DNA from: Halovenus sp.
GTDB lineage: Archaea; Halobacteriota; Halobacteria; Halobacteriales; Haloarculaceae
DNA length: 5,549 nt
Assembly (NCBI GenBank): GCA_028275145.1
Contig: JAQCNG010000158.1
Location: 1 to 5,549, forward strand
Direction: 5' to 3'
Shown here: in pieces, positions 1 through 5,333 of the stretch
Numbering within the stretch: position 1 is the stretch's first letter
Layout: every line of letters starts with the position of its first letter
Translations under genes and position numbers: made by a program
Notes under the pieces: generated by a model
The model's input: only the letters and a program-made list of their open reading frames with translations
Database searches by the model: none
What the model was told of the DNA's origin: nothing

Positions 1-2122
1 CGTTCTCGCGGTCGCGGGTCACCAGCACGTCGTTCATGATGCGGGCCATCGTTGTGTCGATGTCGAGCGACTCGCGGTCGGTCACCGCGGTGAGTTTCTC
101 GGCCATCTCGGGCAGGATGGTGCCGAGTTTGTCCTGTTTCTCGCGGCGCTGTTGCATCGAACGGCGCCGGTTGAGGAAGCTCTTCAGCTCCCGAGCGCTC
201 TCCCGGAGACCGAGCTCGATCTCCTTTTCGATCTCGGGGACGTTGGCGATGGCGTCTTTGGACTCGCTGGTGAACGGCACGTTCGTCGAGGCGACGTGGA
301 CCATCACCACCACGGGCCCGTTCGGGATGCCGGTGCCGCCGGGCTGGTCGAGCCCGTAGTTGCGCCAGTTGATGTTCTTTACCACGTCGGTGGTTGCACA
401 GGCCCCGCGCTGGTACACCAGCGGCACCCGGTTGGCAAAGCGTAACACGTCGGCCGTCCCCGCGCTCTCGATATCGCCGCCGTAGGCGAGCCCCGTCTCG
501 ACGATGAACGGGTCGCCGCCGTGGACCGAGGCGTCCCGGGTCGTGGTGGCAAAAAAGTCGGCGTCGTACTCCTTGCCGAGCCCCGCCTCGACCAGGTCCG
601 CGGTGATGGGGGCCAGACAGCCCGTCGGCGGCGAGATGATGTCGGTCTCCCGCATCGCCTCGAGTAGCTCCGAGGCCGTGTCACGGCTGCCGGCCACGGC
701 AGCCACCTTCGGCGGGTCGTCCGGCACGCTGGCGGCCCCGGTCCACAGCTCCTCGACAATGTTCTCCCGGGCGGTGTCACCGACGGTGGCGTCGTCGTGC
801 TGTTCGGTCATGTCGGCGGCCCGGTCGACGTACGCCCGGAGCGTGTCACGGGTGACCCGGTGGCGCTCACCGGGGTCGAACTTCGCCGCCAGTCGCTCCG
901 CGAGCGCCTGCACCACCGCGTCGTCCTTTCGTCTGGTCGTGGCCGCGTCCACCAGCACGTACAGGTCGGGCGTGCGCTCGGCGGTGACCGACGCCCAGGC
1001 GGCCGCGACGGCCCGCTCGCGGACAGTCGAGCCGAACGTGGTGCCGTAGTCGACCTGCACCTGGTTCGCCTCGCTGTCGACTGCCGCGACCACCTCGTGG
1101 TGGGCGATTCGCTCACCGTCCAGCGCATCTGCAACCCGGGCCGCAAAGTCCGCCGTGGCCTCGGCACTCTTGTTGGCGACGGCCTCCTCGACGGCTCCCT
1201 CGATGTCAGTCTCGTGGGTGCGGGGGGGCTGCCAGGTCATCTCGCGCCCGAAGTAGCGGTCACGGAAGTTGTCGATGACCGAGTCGGCTGTTTTCGCCCC
1301 GACCCGGGTGAACTCCCCCTGCAGGAACCCCGAGACAGAGTAGGAGTCTGTCGTCTCGGCCATCTTGATGAGCGTCCCGAGTTCGACCCCGTGGGGGTGG
1401 GGCCGTATCTCCTCAGTCTCGGCGGGTAACTGGTCGGTTGCTCGCTCGTACTTGAACTGGCCCTCGGGCTCGCGCAACTCGATGCGGGCGTGTGGGTTGA
1501 CCACCGCCGTGTGCTTGATGTAGTCGTGGAGCTGCTGGCGGGCACGCATGTTCGCCTCCATCTCCAGTTCGATTCGTGTCCCGTGTGGTCGCTCCCAGGA
1601 GCGGGTCTCCTCGCGGCTTATCTCCGGCTCGTTCTCGTCGGTGTCGACGATGAGTTCGAAGTACTCGGCCGCCTCGCTCCCCTGTGTCCGGGAGGTTATT
1701 TTCGCTGGCTTGCCCGACGTGAGCTGTGAGTAAAGCACCGCAGCCGAGATGCCGATTCCCTGCTGGCCGCGGGCCTGAACCCGCTTGTGGAACCGTGACC
1801 CGTACAGCAGTTTCCCGAATATCTTCGGCAACTGGTCTCTCGTGATACCGGGCCCATTGTCCTCGATTGTGACCCGGTAGTAGTCGCGGTCCTCCTGGAT
1901 TTCGACGTAGATATCCGGCAGGATGTCTGCCTCCTCACAGGCGTCGAGGCTGTTGTCGACCCCCTCCTTGACCGCGGTGACGAGCCCCCGGGCACCGGAG
2001 TCGAACCCGAGCATGTGGCGGTTCTTCTCGAAGAACTCGGCGATGGAGATGGCCCGCTGACTCTCGGCGAGCTCCTCGGCGATGTCCTCCCCGCCGCCGA
2101 GTCGTGACTGCTGGGATGTCAT
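1..2122 (-). CDS. top6B: DNA topoisomerase VI subunit B (partial; C-terminus beyond left edge)
   Basis: This is the ATP-binding subunit of the type IIB topoisomerase. With the Spo11-like A subunit it passes one duplex through another to relax and decatenate DNA. The reading frame is open from the ATG at 2122 to the left edge (707 codons, no frameshift seen). The GHKL ATPase motifs are intact: N-box EGVDNSLDA (residues 53-61), EDNGPGI (87-93) and RGQQGIGIS (118-126). A helix-two-turn-helix-like stretch starts near [12 protein letters not shown] (about 241). The transducer follows from about residue 490, with the switch-lysine motif FTSESKDAI (Lys622). Between H2TH and transducer lies an insert of roughly 190 residues that is absent from the shorter crenarchaeal subunits (about 530 aa); haloarchaeal proteins run to about 800 aa, so some 90-100 residues are probably missing. 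top6A is expected just beyond the left edge. The start is supported by homology (MTSQQS...) and by TTTAAA about 30 nt upstream. Identity is near certain. Confidence 0.97.
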   Translation of the reverse strand, partial: MTSQQSRLGGGEDIAEELAESQRAISIAEFFEKNRHMLGFDSGARGLVTAVKEGVDNSLDACEEADILPDIYVEIQEDRDYYRVTIEDNGPGITRDQLPKIFGKLLYGSRFHKRVQARGQQGIGISAAVLYSQLTSGKPAKITSRTQGSEAAEYFELIVDTDENEPEISREETRSWERPHGTRIELEMEANMRARQQLHDYIKHTAVVNPHARIELREPEGQFKYERATDQLPAETEEIRPHPHGVELGTLIKMAETTDSYSVSGFLQGEFTRVGAKTADSVIDNFRDRYFGREMTWQPPRTHETDIEGAVEEAVANKSAEATADFAARVADALDGERIAHHEVVAAVDSEANQVQVDYGTTFGSTVRERAVAAAWASVTAERTPDLYVLVDAATTRRKDDAVVQALAERLAAKFDPGERHRVTRDTLRAYVDRAADMTEQHDDATVGDTARENIVEELWTGAASVPDDPPKVAAVAGSRDTASELLEAMRETDIISPPTGCLAPITADLVEAGLGKEYDADFFATTTRDASVHGGDPFIVETGLAYGGDIESAGTADVLRFANRVPLVYQRGACATTDVVKNINWRNYGLDQPGGTGIPNGPVVVMVHVASTNVPFTSESKDAIANVPEIEKEIELGLRESARELKSFLNRRRSMQQRREKQDKLGTILPEMAEKLTAVTDRESLDIDTTMARIMNDVLVTRDREN

Positions 2123-2149
2123 CGGTTATAAGTTCCTACTGTCTCGGGC

Positions 2150-2155
2150 TTTAAA
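2150..2155 (-). promoter_or_regulatory. TATA box of top6B
   Basis: TTTAAA lies 28-33 nt upstream of the top6B ATG, preceded on the minus strand by the purine-containing CGAGG, a plausible BRE. At usual archaeal spacing, transcription would begin within a few bases of the start codon, giving a leaderless or nearly leaderless mRNA. No Shine-Dalgarno sequence is visible before the ATG. The nearer TTATAA at 2126-2131 is too close to the start to be the TATA box. Confidence 0.6.
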
Positions 2156-2273
2156 CCTCGCACGCTAGCGCGGTGGAAGTGGAAACCGGGCGTACCGTGA
2201 CCGGCCGAGCAGGGCTGTTCTGGGTCCGGCACGGGTTCGGTCACCGGTTGGACGCGACCGGCGCCGGGGGTGA

Positions 2274-2326
2274 CCCGAATGTTCGTTCGGGCGAGCGCCC
2301 GACTCTCTCTCGAGCGACAGTCGGGC
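2274..2326 (-). terminator. Tandem hairpins downstream of the 45-aa gene
   Basis: Two inverted repeats follow the stop codon of the small gene at 2341. The first has arms GCCCGACT (2297-2304) and AGTCGGGC (2319-2326), an 8-bp stem with a 14-nt loop that begins 14 nt after the stop. The second has arms CCCGAA (2274-2279) and TTCGGG (2286-2291), a 6-bp stem with a 6-nt loop. They could mark the 3' end of the transcript or stabilise it. No U-rich tract follows, and archaeal terminators usually depend on one, so the terminator label is tentative. A regulatory site upstream of top6B is the alternative. Confidence 0.3.
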
Positions 2327-2340
2327 CGAGAGCCCAGCGC

Positions 2341-2478
2341 TCAGAGCAGAACCGAGAAGATCAGGTAGGGAATCAGAAAGACAGCAGCCGTCAGCAGCGC
2401 CAGTATCAGCGAGTAGCTGATGACCGTCGCGACGGCCGTCACCCACGCCGGATGCCCGATATCCACCGGAAGCTCCAT
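2341..2478 (-). CDS. 45-residue single-pass membrane microprotein, function unknown
   Basis: The ATG at 2476-2478 opens a 45-codon frame ending in TGA. The protein starts MELPVDIGHPAW and continues with a strongly hydrophobic stretch from about residue 13 to 45 (TAVATVISYSLILALLTAAV, then FLIPYLIFSVLL). It contains one long or two short, proline-kinked membrane segments (Pro37) and almost no charge after residue 7. Support for a real gene comes from the sustained hydrophobic code and from TTAAAT 23-28 nt upstream of the ATG, which fits a leaderless transcript. It lies between top6B (same strand, 218 nt downstream) and a divergent gene for another small membrane protein, so the two could share regulation. 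I do not recognise the family. It is short enough to be missed by automatic gene callers. Confidence 0.65.
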   Translation of the reverse strand: MELPVDIGHPAWVTAVATVISYSLILALLTAAVFLIPYLIFSVLL

Positions 2479-2500
2479 AGCCCGGCTTGTGGCTGTCGGG

Positions 2501-2506
2501 ATTTAA
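2501..2506 (-). promoter_or_regulatory. TATA box of the 45-aa membrane protein gene
   Basis: On the minus strand TTAAAT begins 28 nt before the ATG at 2478 and is preceded by AAAACAG. The spacing predicts transcription starting at or next to the start codon. The longer string ACAGTTAAAT shares ACAGTT with the divergent promoter at 2545-2554, so the two core promoters look like mirror copies. Confidence 0.55.
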
Positions 2507-2518
2507 CTGTTTTCGAGG

Positions 2519-2532
2519 GGTCGCCTGCGACC
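2519..2532. promoter_or_regulatory. Dyad midway between two divergent promoters
   Basis: GGTCGC and GCGACC form a perfect inverted repeat with a 2-nt centre. It lies almost exactly midway between the TATA-like boxes of the two divergent small membrane-protein genes, where a shared operator for a dimeric regulator would sit. Six-base arms can arise by chance in GC-rich DNA, so its function is inferred from position only. Confidence 0.3.
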
Positions 2533-2548
2533 AGGCCGTCCGCGACAG

Positions 2549-2554
2549 TTTTTT
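2549..2554 (+). promoter_or_regulatory. TATA-like T-tract of the 81-aa membrane protein gene
   Basis: A run of six T (within ACAGTTTTTTG) lies 26-31 nt upstream of the ATG at 2580, at the spacing expected for a leaderless haloarchaeal transcript. The preceding ACAGTT matches the string preceding the divergent TTAAAT box, which supports the assignment although TTTTTT is not a consensus TATA box. Confidence 0.42.
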
Positions 2555-2579
2555 GCGCGCAGGTGACGGGAGTTCGCAC

Positions 2580-2825
2580 ATGCGTATCGACCGTCAGGTG
2601 TTCGTGAAACTCATGCTCGGAACGTTTCTGACGCTGATTCTGGCTTTCGTGGTGCGGGGGACGAGCACCGTCGTCGTCGGTTCAGAGACCGCACAGGTGG
2701 TCGCTGCGCCGGTGTTTGTGTTTGCGGTCGGCATGGCGGCGGCGGCCTTTCTGCTCTCCGTGCTGGTCAAACTCGGTCTGGTCGACACCGGGGAGCCGGC
2801 CGACGCTGACAGCGTCGGCGGTTGA
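2580..2825 (+). CDS. 81-residue two-helix membrane protein, function unknown
   Basis: The protein starts MRIDRQVFVKLMLG. Membrane helices are predicted at about residues 7-25 (VFVKLMLGTFLTLILAFVV) and 40-63 (VVAAPVFVFAVGMAAAAFLL and following). They are joined by a short polar loop (RGTSTVVVGSET), and the protein ends in an acidic tail (VDTGEPADADSVGG). The basic N-terminus (Arg2, Arg5, Lys10) suggests that both ends face the cytoplasm. The ATG at 2580 was chosen because a T-rich box lies about 30 nt upstream; an in-frame upstream start at 2487 would fall before that promoter and add a Cys/Arg-containing segment unlike the rest. The 3' end of the gene carries a 21-nt palindrome. It is divergent from the 45-aa gene and convergent with the rhomboid gene. 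I do not recognise the family; it looks like one of many small haloarchaeal membrane proteins. Confidence 0.8.
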   Translation: MRIDRQVFVKLMLGTFLTLILAFVVRGTSTVVVGSETAQVVAAPVFVFAVGMAAAAFLLSVLVKLGLVDTGEPADADSVGG

Positions 2826-2838
2826 CCGGTCGACACCG
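2780..2838. repeat. 21-nt palindrome flanked symmetrically by 11-nt direct repeats
   Basis: GCCGACGCTG (2799-2808) and CAGCGTCGGC (2810-2819) are perfect reverse complements around a single A at 2809. As RNA this folds into an 8-bp GC stem with loop UGACA, ending 3 nt before the stop codon of the 81-aa gene. GGTCGACACCG occurs at 2780-2790 and again at 2828-2838, each copy exactly 8 nt from the palindrome. The second copy fills most of the 15-nt spacer between the convergent stops. The structure could be a transcript-end hairpin or a protein-binding site. No U-tract follows on either strand. Confidence 0.5.
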
Positions 2839-2840
2839 AC

Positions 2841-4517
2841 TCACCCCTCCGCCTGGGCAACGGGAACGCGGGTGTCCTCGTGTTCGACGACGAGTCGGCG
2901 GTGGTCGCCGCGCCTCTCTACCCCGACCGTGAGTTCCGCGAGTCCCGCCGACCCGGCGAGGTCGACCGTCAGGCTCTCGTTCGTCGGCGGGATGGCGCGC
3001 TCGCCGACAGTCTCGTTGTCGTAGGTGACACGCAGGCGGAACTCGCCGGGTGCCGGGACCACCGACAGGGCGTGACCGGCGATGCGCGCGTCGGCCCGTC
3101 TCGGGTCGGACTGGAACGGGTGCACCCGCCGGTCCTCGTGTTCGAGGGCGACGGCATAGACGGTGTCGTTGCCGACGACGTGCCAGTCTGACCGCTCGAC
3201 GTGGACCGACTCGCGCCAGCCCACCCCGCCGACGACTGCGGTTGCGTTGCCGCTGTGAGCGAGCTGGTCGGGTTCCTCGACCGACGCCCAGAGGTCCCGC
3301 CGCTCGCTGACGACGATAACGCCGCTGTCGTTCAGGTCGAATCTGCCGTGTGGGACCTCCTCGGCGTAGGTGACGGTGTAGTCCTGAACCGAGATGGCGT
3401 CGGTGTCGGGAACCGGGTCCTCGTCCATACCGATGCTGTTTGGCGGGACACTGGAGAGTGCAATCACCACCGTAATCACCACGACTCCCCCGACGACGAT
3501 GTCCCGGAGTGTGACCGAACCGACCAGTTGTTCGTCCTCGATTGCGATCATCGCCACGATAACGGCCGCGAGAAAGAGCACGAAGATGACACCGAAACCC
3601 TGCCAGCGGGTGTAGACGTCGCCGCTGCTGGTCGCGTACGACCAGAGGCTTCGCACCAGCACGACGAGGACGACAGCGAGCGCGAGTCGGCCGATGTCCG
3701 GCCGGCGGTTGCGGTGTCGGAGCAAGGCAAAGGCGACGAGCACACCGAGCAGGAACCCGACCAGGTGGGCCTGCACGTTGACGCCGGCCCAGGCTGGCGG
3801 TCCCGGCCCGCCGGCGTCGGCGGTCACCCGCAACACGGGCGTCTGCAGCGCCCGGAACACGACGGTCACCCCGGTCAGTGTGACCATCCCGACGATGGTC
3901 GCCAGCGGGAGCAACACCACCGCCACCCCGAGGAGGAAAAACACTGTTCCGGAGTAGCCCAGCGAGAACCCCCGCGCGAACACCGAGGTCAGCACGCTGA
4001 TTGTGACCAGTCCGAGCGGAAACCAGACGAGTGCACGCGCCACCGGTCTGTTGAGGCGGCCCCGGCCGTCGCCGGGGTCTCCACCCGCGTCGTCCTCCGA
4101 CCGGCCGACCACCGGGGGTTTGGCCGGCAGTCGGCGGCCGGTGTCGTCGGGCGGGTAGTGACCCCAGGCGTACTCCACCAGCGGCGCGAGCACGAGCGTC
4201 GCGAGCAGGTTGTTGAGCAGGTGACCCGGGCCCGCGTGGCTGAACCCCGCCGCGAGCATCCCCAGCACGTAGGAGTACGACCAGCTTCGGAACGGGAGCA
4301 CGGCGGGGTCACTCCAGTTCTCGAGACCGCTCTGGACGAACAGGTAGACGAGCACGACGAGCAGGATGCTCACGAGCGACCCCCACGGCACCCCGAGAAC
4401 GAACCTGTCGGTGAGTGTCTCGCGCCATCGACCCCTGCCGTCGAGATACCAGACGAACACGAACACCACCCCGAGCACCAGCAGGATACCCGCTCGCAGA
4501 GCCATCTCGAGAACCAT
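2841..4517 (-). CDS. Rhomboid family intramembrane serine protease with C-terminal extracytoplasmic domain
   Basis: Rhomboids cleave transmembrane substrates within the membrane using a Ser-His dyad. Numbering from the ATG at 4517 (558 aa), the oxyanion motif is HLLNN (His99, Asn103), the nucleophile lies in GYSG (Ser189) and the catalytic His in AHLVGFLLG (His251), so the enzyme appears active. An extra N-terminal helix (about 5-25) precedes the six-helix core. A Pro/Asp/Gly-rich loop at about 119-160 is probably cytoplasmic. Three further helices follow (about 277-293, 308-326 and 340-357). Residues about 358-558 form a polar, probably beta-rich domain with five N-X-S/T sequons (Asn396, 424, 450, 501, 513). 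The basic segment RHRNRRP after core helix 6 marks the cytoplasmic side, so three more helices place the tail outside. A GTG at 4538 is an alternative start, but it lies upstream of the transcript start predicted from the AATAAC box; ATG at 4505 is also possible. The gene converges with the 81-aa gene and diverges from the MaoC gene. Confidence 0.93.
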   Translation of the reverse strand: MVLEMALRAGILLVLGVVFVFVWYLDGRGRWRETLTDRFVLGVPWGSLVSILLVVLVYLFVQSGLENWSDPAVLPFRSWSYSYVLGMLAAGFSHAGPGHLLNNLLATLVLAPLVEYAWGHYPPDDTGRRLPAKPPVVGRSEDDAGGDPGDGRGRLNRPVARALVWFPLGLVTISVLTSVFARGFSLGYSGTVFFLLGVAVVLLPLATIVGMVTLTGVTVVFRALQTPVLRVTADAGGPGPPAWAGVNVQAHLVGFLLGVLVAFALLRHRNRRPDIGRLALAVVLVVLVRSLWSYATSSGDVYTRWQGFGVIFVLFLAAVIVAMIAIEDEQLVGSVTLRDIVVGGVVVITVVIALSSVPPNSIGMDEDPVPDTDAISVQDYTVTYAEEVPHGRFDLNDSGVIVVSERRDLWASVEEPDQLAHSGNATAVVGGVGWRESVHVERSDWHVVGNDTVYAVALEHEDRRVHPFQSDPRRADARIAGHALSVVPAPGEFRLRVTYDNETVGERAIPPTNESLTVDLAGSAGLAELTVGVERRGDHRRLVVEHEDTRVPVAQAEG

Positions 4518-4544
4518 CGTCTGTACCTTGCAGCGCACGACCCT

Positions 4545-4552
4545 GAGTTATT
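4545..4552 (-). promoter_or_regulatory. TATA-like box of the rhomboid gene
   Basis: On the minus strand an AATAAC core (within GAATAACTC) is the only AT-rich string upstream of the rhomboid gene. It lies about 32 nt before the ATG at 4517, predicting a very short leader, and favours that ATG over the GTG at 4538, which is only about 10 nt from the box. The match to a TATA consensus is weak. Confidence 0.4.
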
Positions 4553-4583
4553 CGGTCGGTGCCGGCCGGTCGAGTCGCTCGCC

Positions 4584-4618
4584 CCGGACGGTGACACACC
4601 GCGTCCGGTTGCGAACCG
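4584..4618. promoter_or_regulatory. Two adjacent 5-3-5 dyads between the rhomboid and MaoC promoters
   Basis: CGGTG-ACA-CACCG (4589-4601) and CGGTT-GCG-AACCG (4606-4618) are each perfect 5-bp inverted repeats around a 3-nt centre, share the outer CGGT/ACCG arms, and have centres 17 bp apart. The first is extended by CCGGA (4584-4588) and TCCGG (4604-4608), giving ten complementary pairs with a 2-nt bulge. The second ends 12 nt before the MaoC TATA box. The whole block lies between the two divergent TATA boxes. It looks like a tandem operator for a dimeric regulator. The regulator itself cannot be named. Confidence 0.45.
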
Positions 4619-4624
4619 AGTGCC

Positions 4625-4644
4625 GTGGGCTTTAGTACGCCCAC
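4625..4644 (+). promoter_or_regulatory. MaoC promoter: TATA box enclosed by an inverted repeat
   Basis: TTTAGTA (4631-4637) lies 23-29 nt upstream of the ATG at 4660, at the spacing for a leaderless transcript. It sits exactly in the spacer between GTGGGC (4625-4630) and GCCCAC (4639-4644), a perfect 6-bp inverted repeat. GTACGCC at 4635-4641 is repeated at 4648-4654, 13 nt later, close to the expected transcription start. A protein bound to the dyad would cover the TATA box, so repression by occlusion is a reasonable inference. Confidence 0.5.
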
Positions 4645-4659
4645 ATCGTACGCCGTGTG

Positions 4660-5322
4660 ATGAGTTCTCAGTGGAGCCGAAGCACGTGGCTGGACGCGTG
4701 GACCGAGACCTCCGCGCAGATGGTCGAGAGCATTGTCGCGGCCAACCAGGCGACGATGGAGGCGTTCGGAGTCGCTCCGGAGAACGGAGCAGGGTCGGAT
4801 ACCGACGGCGACACGGAACCGGTCCGGGCCGCCGGGGCGGGTGACGAGCAGGCACCCGAGGGGGTCGGACCGGCCGGAGAGTTGCCGGACTGGGAGACGG
4901 AGACAACCGCCGAGACGGCGGCCGAACTCCAGGTTGGTGACCGCTTCGCGTTCACGAAGACACTCACCGACGAGGACATACAGGAGTTCGCCCGCGCGAG
5001 CGGCGACACGAACCCGCTACATCTCGACGACGAGTACGCAGAACAGAGCCGTTTCGGCGGGCGCATCGCCCACGGGACACTGGTCAGTGGTCTCATCAGT
5101 GCTGCGCTCGCGCGCATGCCCGGCCTCGTGGTCTACCTCTCACAGGACCTCGAGTTCCGGAACCCCGTTCCAGTCGGCGGGCGCGTCACGGCCGACTGCG
5201 AGATCGTCGAGAACCTCGGCAACAGGCAGTACCGCCTGTCGACGGTCGTCCGCGACGAGGAGGCGACGATTATCGACGGTGAGGCTGTCGTCCTCATCGA
5301 CGAGGCCCCCGGAGAGGCGTAG
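4660..5322 (+). CDS. MaoC family (R)-specific enoyl-CoA hydratase/dehydratase with N-terminal helical extension
   Basis: This hot-dog-fold enzyme hydrates trans-2-enoyl-CoA to (R)-3-hydroxyacyl-CoA or catalyses the reverse, in the cytoplasm. The hydratase-2 signature is complete: FARASGDTNPLHLDDEYA at residues 110-127, with catalytic Asp116 and His121, followed by RIAHGTLVSGLIS (135-147). The hot-dog domain covers about residues 90-215. Before it come a helix rich in Trp and Met (residues 1-40: WSRSTWLDAW, then QMVESIVAANQATMEAFGV) and an acidic Gly/Ala-rich linker (about 42-88). The helix recalls phasin-like segments of polyhydroxyalkanoate proteins, so a PhaJ-like role supplying PHA synthase monomers is possible but unproven; acyl-CoA oxidation or another dehydration is the alternative. 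ATG 4660 is preferred over GTG 4657 because TTTAGTA lies 29 nt upstream. The gene is divergent from the rhomboid gene and its promoter carries several dyads. No PHA synthase or phasin gene is visible here. Confidence 0.92.
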   Translation: MSSQWSRSTWLDAWTETSAQMVESIVAANQATMEAFGVAPENGAGSDTDGDTEPVRAAGAGDEQAPEGVGPAGELPDWETETTAETAAELQVGDRFAFTKTLTDEDIQEFARASGDTNPLHLDDEYAEQSRFGGRIAHGTLVSGLISAALARMPGLVVYLSQDLEFRNPVPVGGRVTADCEIVENLGNRQYRLSTVVRDEEATIIDGEAVVLIDEAPGEA

Positions 5323-5333
5323 CCGCCCGGTTC

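Noticed and set aside
2126..2131. TTATAA next to the top6B start as TATA box
   Set aside because: It is only a few bases from the ATG; TTTAAA at 2150-2155 has proper spacing.
2258..2267. 10-bp palindrome CCGGCGCCGG in the intergenic region
   Set aside because: Pure G/C palindromes of this length are expected in such GC-rich DNA, and it has no clear relation to a promoter.
2487..2579. Upstream start at 2487 for the 81-aa protein
   Set aside because: It would precede the T-rich promoter and the dyad, and adds a non-hydrophobic segment; ATG 2580 fits leaderless spacing.
2165..2607. Overlapping open frames on both strands across 2165-2607
   Set aside because: Translations are Arg/Gly/Ser-rich and unlike halophile proteins, lack good starts, and run across the promoters and small genes.
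4518..4538. GTG at 4538 as start of the rhomboid gene
   Set aside because: It lies only about 10 nt downstream of the AT-rich box, upstream of the expected transcript start; the extra residues add no domain. ATG 4517 is preferred, with some uncertainty.
4767..4789. CGGAG/CTCCG/CGGAG repeats inside the MaoC gene
   Set aside because: They fall in a coding stretch (FGVAPENGAG) and are explained by codon choice for Gly, Pro and Glu.
3201..4844. Long plus-strand open frame (547 codons) opposite the rhomboid gene
   Set aside because: It is antisense to a protein with intact rhomboid motifs; its translation is a low-complexity Arg/His/Glu/Pro mix without hydrophobic cores, as expected from the opposite strand of GC-rich haloarchaeal code.
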